Source of the DNA: Saccharomonospora piscinae
GTDB taxonomy: Bacteria > Actinomycetota > Actinomycetes > Mycobacteriales > Pseudonocardiaceae
DNA length: 64,000 bases
Direction: 5' to 3'
Assembly (NCBI RefSeq): GCF_005862235.1
Contig: NZ_VCEK01000002.1
Span: 372,001-436,000 of the forward strand
Below the pieces are notes generated by a model. The model was not told the origin of the DNA. It worked only from the letters and a program-made list of their open reading frames with translations, and made no database searches. This document shows positions 56,926-64,000 of the stretch, one piece after another (within the stretch, counting starts at the first letter, position 1; every line of letters begins with the position of its first letter). The translations under genes were made by a program, and so were the position numbers.

Positions 56926-58875
56926 CTACTCGGCCGGAGTTCCCGCCATGACGAGCGGCAATCCTCGGTCACCCTCGGATTCGAGCGATACGGGCACACC
57001 CCAGTCCTGGCGGGTGACGCGGCAGACCGGGTGCTCGGCGTCGGAGGCACAGCTCGCGGCCTGCGCGACGACCTGCACCACGCCACCCTCGACACCCTCG
57101 GCGAGGGTCAGGGTGCGCTCCAGGTCGGTGCCCACCCCGCCGCCGTCCACCAGCAGTTCGGGCGGCGAGGCACTGACCTCGAGCCGCGTGGAGGGGCCGT
57201 ACCGGTCGTCGAGCTTCTCGCCCGGCGGCGGCACGAACGTCACCGTCAGCCGCACCTGCCCCGGCGCGAGCACGGTGGCGGGCCTGCTGACCGCGAGCTC
57301 GTCGCCGTCGACGACGGCACCGACGTCACCACCGGCCGCCTCCGCGCGGTCGGCTTCGGCCACGCCGCCGTCGTGCAGCGCACGCAACCGGTGGGCCGCC
57401 GACTCCACGACCAGCACTCCACCGTCGGTCACGACGAGACCGGTGGGCTCGGCCAGTCCCTGCCGCAGCGTCGTCACCGTGCCCTCGGCCGGGTCGAAGC
57501 GGCGGACGGCGCCGTTGTAGGTGTCGGCCACGGCCACGGCACCGTCCGGCAGGACCGTGACGTCCACCGGATGCTGGAACAGCGCCCGGTCGGCTGGCCC
57601 GTCGCGGTGGCCGAAGGTGAACAGGTCGTGGCCCACCGCCGTGCGGACCTGGAACCCGCCCGAATCGCCGTCGGGTTCGAGGTAACGCAGGGCCGAGGTC
57701 TCCGCGTCGACGAGCCACAACCGCTCGCCCGCCACGGCGAGGCCGGAGGTCTGGGCGAAGAACGCCTCACCGGCCTGCCCGTCGCGCAGTCCCTCCACGG
57801 TGGTGCCCGCGAACCGCGAGATCGTGCCGGCCACGGGGTCGAACACGCTCAACGTGTGGTTGCCCGCCATCGCGACGATCACGCCACCCGCCGCATCCCA
57901 CCACCGCGCGTCCCACGGACTGGTGAGGTCCACGTCCAGCGCGGGGCCCGAATGCTCGCCGTCCCGCCACTGCCGCCCGGTCCCGGCCACGGTGCGCACG
58001 GCGCCGGTGCGGAGGTCGATGCCCCTGAGCAGGTGGTTGGCGGTGTCGGCGACGAGCAGGTGGTAACCCACCCGCTCGGCGACGTGGGTGGGCAGCAGCG
58101 TCAGCCCGGAAGGCTCGGCGAAGCTCGCCACGTCGAAGGCACCGTCGGCGGCGCCGCGCGTGCCGTCGCCGAAGCGGCGCAGCAGCGTCTCGGCGTCGGA
58201 GGCGAACTCCGCGACGGAGTGCCGGGCGGTGTCGGCCACCAGCACCCGCCCCTCGGCCGTGACCACGGCCTTGGAGGGAAAGTGCAACGGCGCGTCCTCG
58301 GCGGTCTCGGCGGTCTCGGCGGTCTCGGCGGTCTCGGCGGTCTTGTCGCCGTCGGCGGGGTCCGCCGCGGTGCGGTCCAGCGCACCCCGCCGCAGCGTTC
58401 CCGCGCTCTCGTGCGTCGCCACCAGCTCCGCGATGACCCGGCGCAGAGCCTCGCCGTGGCCCTCACCGGCGGCGACGTGGACGACGTAGCCCTCGGGGTC
58501 CACGAGCACCAGCGTCGGCCACGCCTTCACGGCGTACTGCTGCCACAGGGCCATCTCCGGGTCACTCACCACGGGATGCCGTACGTCGTAGCGGGCCACG
58601 GCGGCGGTCACCGAGTCGCGGCCGCCCTCGTGGGCGAACTTCGGCGAATGCACCCCCACGGTCACGAGCACGTCGTGGAACTCGTCCTCCAGCGGACGCA
58701 GCTCGTCGAGGACGTGCAGGCAGTTGACGCAGCCGGACGTCCAGAAGTCCAGCAGCACGATCTTGCCGCGCAGACCGGCCAGCGTCAGCGGCGCGCCCCC
58801 GGTGTTCCACCAGGCGTCGCCGGTCAGCTCGGGTGCGCGCACGCGGGCGCGGGGTTTCGACTGCTCAACACTCAC
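56926..58875 (-). CDS. Thioredoxin-like / NHL-repeat fusion (NHLRC2-like)
   Basis: A 649-residue protein. Residues about 5-150 form a TlpA-like thioredoxin domain with LLDFWTSGCVNCLHVLDELR (CxxC) and WPTLVLVDPEG. A linker of repeated AET (from a 9-bp DNA repeat) leads to a six-bladed NHL-type beta propeller (FAEPSGLTLLPTH, VADTANHLLRGID, PVDVTVLPDGAVAVADTYNG) and a C-terminal beta domain. There is no signal peptide, so it is probably cytoplasmic. GTG 58875 is chosen as start. Human NHLRC2 has this architecture; its bacterial role is unknown. Confidence 0.85.
   Translation of the reverse strand: MSVEQSKPRARVRAPELTGDAWWNTGGAPLTLAGLRGKIVLLDFWTSGCVNCLHVLDELRPLEDEFHDVLVTVGVHSPKFAHEGGRDSVTAAVARYDVRHPVVSDPEMALWQQYAVKAWPTLVLVDPEGYVVHVAAGEGHGEALRRVIAELVATHESAGTLRRGALDRTAADPADGDKTAETAETAETAETAEDAPLHFPSKAVVTAEGRVLVADTARHSVAEFASDAETLLRRFGDGTRGAADGAFDVASFAEPSGLTLLPTHVAERVGYHLLVADTANHLLRGIDLRTGAVRTVAGTGRQWRDGEHSGPALDVDLTSPWDARWWDAAGGVIVAMAGNHTLSVFDPVAGTISRFAGTTVEGLRDGQAGEAFFAQTSGLAVAGERLWLVDAETSALRYLEPDGDSGGFQVRTAVGHDLFTFGHRDGPADRALFQHPVDVTVLPDGAVAVADTYNGAVRRFDPAEGTVTTLRQGLAEPTGLVVTDGGVLVVESAAHRLRALHDGGVAEADRAEAAGGDVGAVVDGDELAVSRPATVLAPGQVRLTVTFVPPPGEKLDDRYGPSTRLEVSASPPELLVDGGGVGTDLERTLTLAEGVEGGVVQVVAQAASCASDAEHPVCRVTRQDWGVPVSLESEGDRGLPLVMAGTPAE
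58301..58345. repeat. Five tandem 9-bp units in the thioredoxin-NHL linker
   Basis: GCGGTCTCG is repeated five times (last copy GCGGTCTTG) inside the coding region, in frame, encoding an AET-type repeat on the minus strand. Copy number may vary between strains without shifting the frame. Confidence 0.92.
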
Positions 58876-59024
58876 GATCGAAGTGAACAACACGGGGTGG
58901 CCGGGTCTTCCGCGGGGTGGCCCGCCGGAGTCGATCGTCACGATGACGTCGCAGGGGTTTGGATTGTCGCCGACGCTCTCGCCGCTGATCGGGGCGGGGA
59001 ACGCTGGTAGCAGGCCGTCCCACC

Positions 59025-59195
59025 TCAGCGGGCTCGCGTCGGGCCTCCCGCGGGTTCGGTGAGGGTCACCGTCGGACTCGTCGACGGTGACTGGGGTGAG
59101 CTGGACGGCACCGCCTGCCGCCCGGAGCATCCGGACAGGGTGACGGCGAGCAGGACCGCGGCGGCGCTGAGGGCCGCGGGAGTGGCGAGACGCAT
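59025..59195 (-). CDS. Small putative lipoprotein
   Basis: A 56-residue protein with a lipoprotein signal: MRLATPAALSAAAVLLAVTL then SGCSG, a lipobox ending at Cys near residue 22. The mature part is a short Ser/Pro/Thr-rich tail ending TEPAGGPTRAR. It may be a small anchored peptide or the truncated front of a longer lipoprotein. The region downstream (58876-59024) stays open in other frames but shows no recognised domain. Confidence 0.5.
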   Translation of the reverse strand: MRLATPAALSAAAVLLAVTLSGCSGRQAVPSSSPQSPSTSPTVTLTEPAGGPTRAR

Positions 59196-59261
59196 GGGGA
59201 CAGGCACTTCCCTCGGCAGGGTGGCGGACACCCGGGGTCATCGCGGCCACGGCCCGCGACG

Positions 59262-61613
59262 TTACGAGCCGTTGTTCCGGCGCAGGGTCCGCGTGACACC
59301 GGCCGCGACCGTGGTCGCCAGAATCCAGCCCATCGCGGTGAACCCGGTCGAGACCCACTTGTCCGCACCGGACATGTGCCAGCGGTTCTTGTTGCCGAAG
59401 TCGGCGATGGGCACCAGCAGATCCACCGTGTACAGCACGGGGTTCCATTCCAGCCCGGTGTCGTCCATGTTCACCGCACAGCGTTCGCCGATGACGACGA
59501 AGCGCCCCGCGTCGGCGACGCAGTCGTCGCTGCCCAGGCCGAACCAGAGGCTGCCGAGGACGAGCATCCCCAGCAGCCACGCCAGCGCGCGCACCGGGCG
59601 GTAGCCGTAGCCCATCATCCAGCGCTGCAACCAGCTCCACACGCGCACACCCACGCCGAACACCCAGCGATAACCGCTGGCCAGCGCCTCGTAGCGGTAC
59701 TGCTGCTTGCGCATGAGCACCGAGTCGGCGTGTTCCTCGTTCCCGGAGGCTCGCAGCATGGTGGCGAGCTGATCGTAGGGCCCCGGCCGGTAGCCGCGGG
59801 CCGCGTGCCGTAACCAGGTCAGCCGCTGCTCGACCGCCACGTCGTTCTTCAGGGCGATGGGCGTGTCCAGCGCGCCATAGCGGAAGTCCTCCAGCTCGAC
59901 ACCCTCGCTGGCGTACCACAGCTGCTCGTTGTCGTGGAGCGTCCCGCACTGGGCGCCGCGGAGCGAGATCCGGCCCTGGGGCGCCGAGAACGGAGTGAAC
60001 TCGAACTCTTCGGCCACGCAGTCTCCGGCGTCGAGCGCGAAGTGTCCCCCCGGTGCGGTGAGCACCGCACCGTCGAGGGCGATCCGGCGCTTGACCACGG
60101 CGCCGTCGAGGGTCACGCCGCCGTCGGCGCGGAACCCCCCGCCGTCGCCCCTGCTGTGCATGAGTACGTCCCGCGCCGCCTGGACCGAGCGCAGGTCCAC
60201 CGCCCAGTCGCCCGCGTCCTCGTCCCGCTCCGGCTCGGACACATCAAGGTTGGAAAGGTTGATACTGCCGCCGACGGTCACACCCTGGAGACGCACGGTT
60301 CCCTTGGAGACGCACCCGGCCAGCATCAGACTGCCCGACACGCGGGTGCGCCGGGCCGAGAAGGCGTCGCTGCCCGCGTGGGTGAGTGTGCCGCCATGGA
60401 AGCGCACGCTGCCGCGAACGATGACATCGGCCAACCGGAACTGGCCCTCGGTGCGCAACCTGCCGCCTTCGAGGTCGCCGTGGATCTGGCTGCCGTCCAG
60501 GTGGATCGCCCTGTCTCGGTACGGCGGCTCCGAGTTGCCCACCGTGACGGTGGCACCCGCGAGCCGCAGCGATCCCCCGATGTAGGTGTTCACCATGCGC
60601 AACGTCCCCGTGGCGGTCAGCCCGTCGCTCAGTTCGACGTTGCCGTCCACGTGCATGCGATCGGCGATGAACGCGGGGTGCGGGTCGACGTACCAGTCGC
60701 CGGTCTTCCAGGCGTCCACCACGATCTCGCCTGCCGGGTCGACCCGCAGGCGCGCCGACCGGAACACCAGATCGCCCGCCACCCGCATGCTGGGCATGAA
60801 CACCAGGCCGTCGGCCGTGAACGGCCGCTGCGAGCCCGAGTGCCCGAAGTTGTCCACCTCGCACAGCAGGCTGCCCGACACGGAAACGCCGTTGCCGTTG
60901 AGCGCGAAACCTCTGGGGTTGCGAAGCGACGCGCCCGAGAAGTTCACGTTGCCGCCCGCCCGCAGCCCCGGGATGCGAACCTCGCCCTCGGTCACCAGCC
61001 GGTACGCGAGAAACGCCCCGGTGACGACGAGCCGGTCCGCCTGCAGCGCCTTGCCCGTGGAGTGCCGGATGGTGGTCCCGGTGAGGATCATCGACCCCTC
61101 GATCACGGCGTCGGTGAAGTTCACCGCCGCGTCCGGAACCCCGCGCTCGGCGCCCAGGTCGGACCCCGGCGCGATACCGTTCACCTCCACCTCGCAGCGG
61201 ATGAGCCGGACGTCGTTGCGGCTGCGCACGTTCCTGGCCTTGAGCCCCGGCAACCGACAGCGCCGAAACGCCAGCCCGAGTAGATTCGCCTCCCGCACGT
61301 CGGGCGGGTATTGGAACCGGCAGTTATCGAACCGGAACAGCACCCGCAGATCCGCGGCACGCAGGTCGAGCCTGCCGGTGATGTAGCGGTTCTCGATCTG
61401 CAGGATCGGCGCGTTGCTGGCCTGTCGCCGCCACCGCAGCAGCCCGCCCCCGTCCGGTTCGAACAGCGGCCGCAGCAGCTCCTCGGCGTCGATCACGGCC
61501 TCGGGCGGCGGCGGGGCGGCGGCGAACGGGTCGAAGGTCTCCGGGCCCGGGATTTCCCCGTCCGGCCCGTCGTCCGGGCTCCCCGCGGACGGTCGCCAGC
61601 GGATCGTCGGCAC
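59262..61613 (-). CDS. Large beta-helix membrane protein (bactofilin-like repeats, C-terminal membrane anchor)
   Basis: A 783-residue protein. Residues about 60-620 are regular short beta strands with motifs such as LDLRAADLRVLF, GNVNFSGASLRN, GNVELSDGLTATGTL, GSLRLAGATVTV, GSVRFHGGTLTH and GSLMLAGCVSKGTV, as expected of a right-handed beta-helix like bactofilins. Near the C-terminus comes a helical part (TWLRHAARGYRPGPYDQLATML) and two transmembrane helices (VRALAWLLGMLVLGSLWFGLG, FTAMGWILATTVAAGV). Streptomyces homologues have been labelled membrane-associated oxidoreductases without clear basis; no catalytic motif is visible. GTG 61613 follows GAGGGGG. Function unknown. Confidence 0.8.
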   Translation of the reverse strand: MPTIRWRPSAGSPDDGPDGEIPGPETFDPFAAAPPPPEAVIDAEELLRPLFEPDGGGLLRWRRQASNAPILQIENRYITGRLDLRAADLRVLFRFDNCRFQYPPDVREANLLGLAFRRCRLPGLKARNVRSRNDVRLIRCEVEVNGIAPGSDLGAERGVPDAAVNFTDAVIEGSMILTGTTIRHSTGKALQADRLVVTGAFLAYRLVTEGEVRIPGLRAGGNVNFSGASLRNPRGFALNGNGVSVSGSLLCEVDNFGHSGSQRPFTADGLVFMPSMRVAGDLVFRSARLRVDPAGEIVVDAWKTGDWYVDPHPAFIADRMHVDGNVELSDGLTATGTLRMVNTYIGGSLRLAGATVTVGNSEPPYRDRAIHLDGSQIHGDLEGGRLRTEGQFRLADVIVRGSVRFHGGTLTHAGSDAFSARRTRVSGSLMLAGCVSKGTVRLQGVTVGGSINLSNLDVSEPERDEDAGDWAVDLRSVQAARDVLMHSRGDGGGFRADGGVTLDGAVVKRRIALDGAVLTAPGGHFALDAGDCVAEEFEFTPFSAPQGRISLRGAQCGTLHDNEQLWYASEGVELEDFRYGALDTPIALKNDVAVEQRLTWLRHAARGYRPGPYDQLATMLRASGNEEHADSVLMRKQQYRYEALASGYRWVFGVGVRVWSWLQRWMMGYGYRPVRALAWLLGMLVLGSLWFGLGSDDCVADAGRFVVIGERCAVNMDDTGLEWNPVLYTVDLLVPIADFGNKNRWHMSGADKWVSTGFTAMGWILATTVAAGVTRTLRRNNGS

Positions 61614-61637
61614 CGTGCCCCCTCGCTCGCCCCAGCC

Positions 61638-61659
61638 GACGGCGGCGGTCACCGCCGTC
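61638..61659. terminator. Possible terminator hairpin of the ABC operon
   Basis: GACGGCGG and CCGCCGTC form an 8-bp stem with a 6-base loop between the ABC ATPase stop and the beta-helix gene start. It is short and could instead be part of the leader of the next gene. Confidence 0.4.
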
Positions 61660-61710
61660 AGTACTGGGACGGTCGCCGTGCGCGATCAGTTCCCGCGCGA
61701 GGGCGCGACG

Positions 61711-62466
61711 CTACTCGTTGACGTGGACGGGGTTGAGCACCCGGGCGAGGAACGTCTGCGTCCGCTCCTCCCGGGGATCGCCGATCACCTGGTTCGGCGG
61801 GCCCTGCTCGACCACCACACCGCCGTCCATGAAGAGCACCGTGTCGGCGACCTCCCTGGCGAACTGCATCTCGTGGGTGACGACCAGCATCGTCATGCCC
61901 TCGTCGGCAAGGGTGCGCATCACCGCGAGCACGTCCCCGACCAGTTCCGGGTCGAGCGCCGAGGTCGGCTCGTCGAACAACATCACGGCGGGGTCCATCG
62001 ACAGTGCCCGCGCGATGGCGACGCGCTGCTGCTGCCCGCCGGAGAGCTGGGCCGGCATCGACCCGGCCTTCTCGGCCAGCCCGACCCTGGTGAGGTTGTC
62101 GAGCGCGATCCGCTCGGCCTCGGCCTTGTCCCGCTTGAGCACCTTGCGCTGCGCCACGGTGAGGTTGTCCAGCACGGACAGGTGCCCGAACAGGTTGAAC
62201 CCCTGGAACACCATGCCGATCGCGCGCCGCGCCTTGTCGATGTCGACGTCGGGGTCAGTCAGCTCGAAGCCGTTGACGACCACGGTGCCCGAGTTCGGCG
62301 CCTCCAGGACGTTGACGCACCGCAGCAGCGTCGACTTGCCCGAGCCGGACGGCCCGATGACGCACACCACCTCGCCGCGCCGGACCTCCATGTCGATGCC
62401 CTTGAGCACCTCGAGGTGGCCGAAGGACTTGTGCAGGTCCGAGACCTGGACGATCACGTCACTCAT
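61711..62466 (-). CDS. Amino-acid ABC transporter ATP-binding protein (GlnQ/GluA type)
   Basis: A 251-residue ATPase of a polar amino-acid importer. It contains Walker [12 protein letters not shown], the Q loop QGFNLF, the signature [15 protein letters not shown], Walker [15 protein letters not shown] and the H loop VVTHEMQFA. It shares one base with the permease stop (TGATG). It probably forms one complex with the permease and solute-binding protein. Confidence 0.95.
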   Translation of the reverse strand: MSDVIVQVSDLHKSFGHLEVLKGIDMEVRRGEVVCVIGPSGSGKSTLLRCVNVLEAPNSGTVVVNGFELTDPDVDIDKARRAIGMVFQGFNLFGHLSVLDNLTVAQRKVLKRDKAEAERIALDNLTRVGLAEKAGSMPAQLSGGQQQRVAIARALSMDPAVMLFDEPTSALDPELVGDVLAVMRTLADEGMTMLVVTHEMQFAREVADTVLFMDGGVVVEQGPPNQVIGDPREERTQTFLARVLNPVHVNE

Positions 62467-63275
62467 CAGGCCGTCACCTTCAACCCTTGCTCCTCCTTGC
62501 GGCCACTGCGGCGCTCCAGGTACCGCGAGAGATAGCCCAGCGGCACGGTGATGATGAGGTAGCACAGCCCGGCCAGCAGGATCGGTGTCAGCGAGCCGGT
62601 CGCGTTCAACCCCTCCCTGCCGAACTTGGCGAGTTCGTACTCGTCCCGGGCCAGCCCCAGCAGGTAGATCAACGACGAGTCCTTGGTGAGCAGGATCAGC
62701 TCGTTGGTCAACGGCGGCAGGATGATCCGGAACGCCTGCGGGATCACCACCGTCACCGTGGTCCTCGCCTGCGACATCCCCAGCGACCGGGCCGCCTCGA
62801 TCTGCCCGTGCGGCACCGCCTGGATGCCCGCGCGCAGGGTCTCGGCGATGTAGGCCGAGCCCACGAGACCGAGCGCGATCGCCGCGGTGGAGTAGATGTC
62901 GAACCGGATGTCGAACGCCAGCGGCACGCCGTAGCCGAGTGCGATGAACACGAGCAGCGCGGGGATACCGCGGAAGAACTCGATGTAGAGCGTCGCCAGC
63001 CACCGGTAGGGGCCGACCGACGACAGCTTCATCAACGCCAGGACCATGCCGATGCCCAGTCCCAGCGCGAAGCCGAGGCCGGTGTAGATGACCGTGTTGA
63101 CCAGCGCGGTGGACAGGATCGCGGGGAACTGGGTCGCCGCCGCGTCGACGTTGAAGAACGCGTCCTTGATCGTCCCCCAGTCGGCGAACACGCCGAGCAG
63201 GACGAAGAACAACACCAGCACGGCGTACTGCACGCCGCGGATCAGCTGCGCGCGCTTACGTCGCGACATCGCCAT
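62466..63275 (-). CDS. Amino-acid ABC transporter permease
   Basis: A 269-residue permease with five to six helices and the HisMQ-type EAA loop [16 protein letters not shown]-like ([17 protein letters not shown]). [20 protein letters not shown] and [19 protein letters not shown] are typical of the glutamate/glutamine class. GAGGAG precedes the ATG. A single permease gene suggests a homodimeric channel, unless another lies outside the window. Confidence 0.94.
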   Translation of the reverse strand: MAMSRRKRAQLIRGVQYAVLVLFFVLLGVFADWGTIKDAFFNVDAAATQFPAILSTALVNTVIYTGLGFALGLGIGMVLALMKLSSVGPYRWLATLYIEFFRGIPALLVFIALGYGVPLAFDIRFDIYSTAAIALGLVGSAYIAETLRAGIQAVPHGQIEAARSLGMSQARTTVTVVIPQAFRIILPPLTNELILLTKDSSLIYLLGLARDEYELAKFGREGLNATGSLTPILLAGLCYLIITVPLGYLSRYLERRSGRKEEQGLKVTA

Positions 63276-63385
63276 GACGAGAACTCCTCAGGACCGGCCG
63301 GTGGCGGCCCCGGCGCGTGCGCGCCGCCCGTGGGCCGCCACCGGCTCCACCGACTCTCGCGAGTGGTGTCGACGTGGTCGGGTGA

Positions 63386-64000
63386 CTACTTGCTCTCCGG
63401 CTTCTGCCCGAACCACTTCTCGTAGATCTCGTCGTAGCGGCCGTCCTCCTTGGCTGCGGCCAGGACCTCGTTCACCTTCGACAGCAGCGCGCCGTTGCCC
63501 TTGCGGACCGCGATGCCGTACTCCTCGCCGGTCTCGAACTCCGTGGTGACCTCGACGTCGTCGTTGCTCTTGGCGAAGTCGTAGAGCACGGAGTTGTCGT
63601 TGATGCCCGCGGCGACCTGGTCCGTCTTCACCGCCGTCTGCAGCAGCGCGAGGTCCTCGAACTGGCGCATCTCGTAGCCGAACTCCTCCTGGTTCTGTTC
63701 GGCGTACTCCTCACCGGTGGTGCCGAGCTGCACGCCGAGCACCTTGCCCTCGAGGTCACCCAGCTCGGCGATGTCCGAGTTCTGCTTCACGAGCAGGGCC
63801 TGGTTCGCGTCGTAGTAGCCGTCGGAGAAGTCCATCACCTTCGAGCGCACGTCGGTGATGGTCATCGCGGCGGCCGCGACGTCGCACTGCCCGGTGTCCA
63901 GTGCGGCACCGGACTCGATGCTCTCGAACGAGGTGTCGAAGATTTCCTGCTCGACCTCCAGCTCCTCGGCCACGAGATCCACGAGCTCGACGTCGAAGCC
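63386..64000 (-). CDS. Amino-acid ABC transporter substrate-binding protein (N-terminus outside window)
   Basis: The last 204 residues of a periplasmic-type family 3 binding protein, cut by the right edge. GFDVELVDLVAEEL at the cut is the classic family start, followed by ESGAALDTGQCDVAAAAMTI, GKVLGVQLGTTGEEYA and IYEKWFGQ near the end. In a Gram-positive-like actinobacterium it should be a lipoprotein, but the signal lies outside. It is first in the operon, 110 bases before the permease. Confidence 0.93.
   Translation of the reverse strand, partial: GFDVELVDLVAEELEVEQEIFDTSFESIESGAALDTGQCDVAAAAMTITDVRSKVMDFSDGYYDANQALLVKQNSDIAELGDLEGKVLGVQLGTTGEEYAEQNQEEFGYEMRQFEDLALLQTAVKTDQVAAGINDNSVLYDFAKSNDDVEVTTEFETGEEYGIAVRKGNGALLSKVNEVLAAAKEDGRYDEIYEKWFGQKPESK

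Noticed and set aside
58876-59024. Possible extension of the small lipoprotein or of the thioredoxin-NHL protein
   Set aside because: The frames are open but the residues show no domain or conserved pattern; the stop at 59025 and the GTG at 58875 give sensible proteins.
59934-61283. A 449-codon open frame antisense to the beta-helix gene
   Set aside because: It mirrors the repeat structure of the coding strand and has no start signal or domain.

Overview
The window is a high-GC actinobacterial chromosome segment, most like a Pseudonocardiaceae genome of the Saccharomonospora/Amycolatopsis kind. This is inferred from protein character, from gene order remembered from mycobacteria (a purA - Rv0358-like - DUF3151 - fba block, trmH - DUF2784 - pyrE - Rv0383c-like - clpB - globin reductase, and dnaK-grpE-dnaJ-hspR), from HspR-type HAIR boxes, from a DasR-like operator and from many leaderless genes. 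It is core chromosome. I see no transposase, integrase, prophage, CRISPR array or biosynthetic gene cluster. There is no gene-free stretch longer than 300 bases; the longest gap, 48032-48307, is filled by repeats.

Layout. 1-755: a PE/PPE-like pair of probable type VII secretion substrates (the left one cut by the window edge). 919-4843: purD and purA flanking a secreted glycerophosphodiester phosphodiesterase. 4936-9417: a conserved hypothetical protein, a secreted lipase, an HNH-nuclease lipoprotein, a DUF3151 protein and fba. 9555-12998: F420-type oxidoreductase, SDR, flavin-binding split-barrel protein, YciI protein and an ECF sigma factor. 13077-16124: nagA under a DasR-like operator, a small membrane protein and a GlcD-type flavin oxidase. 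16272-21832: a MarR/MFS efflux pair, a DedA protein, and a nucleoside-kinase-like protein plus PfkB kinase divergent from a LacI repressor. 21884-28903: a decayed SAM methyltransferase, trmH, DUF2784, pyrE, SDR, a membrane hypothetical and clpB. 29087-36420: alanine/glycine symporter, globin reductase, and the hspR-dnaJ-grpE-dnaK heat-shock operon. 36657-44668: DUF4097, PEBP, IclR, a TetR/SMR pair, a large membrane heme/Fe-S reductase, an orphan DUF742 protein and an AidB-like flavoprotein. 44662-51204: CAP protein, dcd, MpaB-like oxygenase, tRNA-Gly(CCC) and a small-gene zone rich in repeats and gene remnants. 51369-56878: LuxR regulator, FadE5-type dehydrogenase, YeaQ/GlsB protein, VanW protein and a GroES-like protein. 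56926-61613: a thioredoxin-NHL fusion, a small lipoprotein and a large beta-helix membrane protein. 61711-64000: an amino-acid ABC importer cut by the right edge.

How the genes work together. ClpB and DnaK/GrpE/DnaJ form one disaggregation system. HAIR boxes before both clpB and dnaK tie them to HspR, encoded last in the dnaK operon. purD and purA serve purine synthesis, while pyrE and dcd serve pyrimidine and dTTP supply. NagA, Fba and the LacI-linked kinase handle amino sugars and sugars.

The least conventional material is non-coding. A family of 21-bp units occurs in four clusters between 48 and 54.7 kb. At 48765-48873 the 3' ends of two neighbouring genes are fused into a relic. A near-identical 18-bp inverted repeat precedes two genes 42 kb apart. 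At least fifteen genes carry a TANNNT-like -10 box 6-8 bases before the start codon, which predicts leaderless mRNAs. All functions are read from sequence and memory of families; no database search was run.
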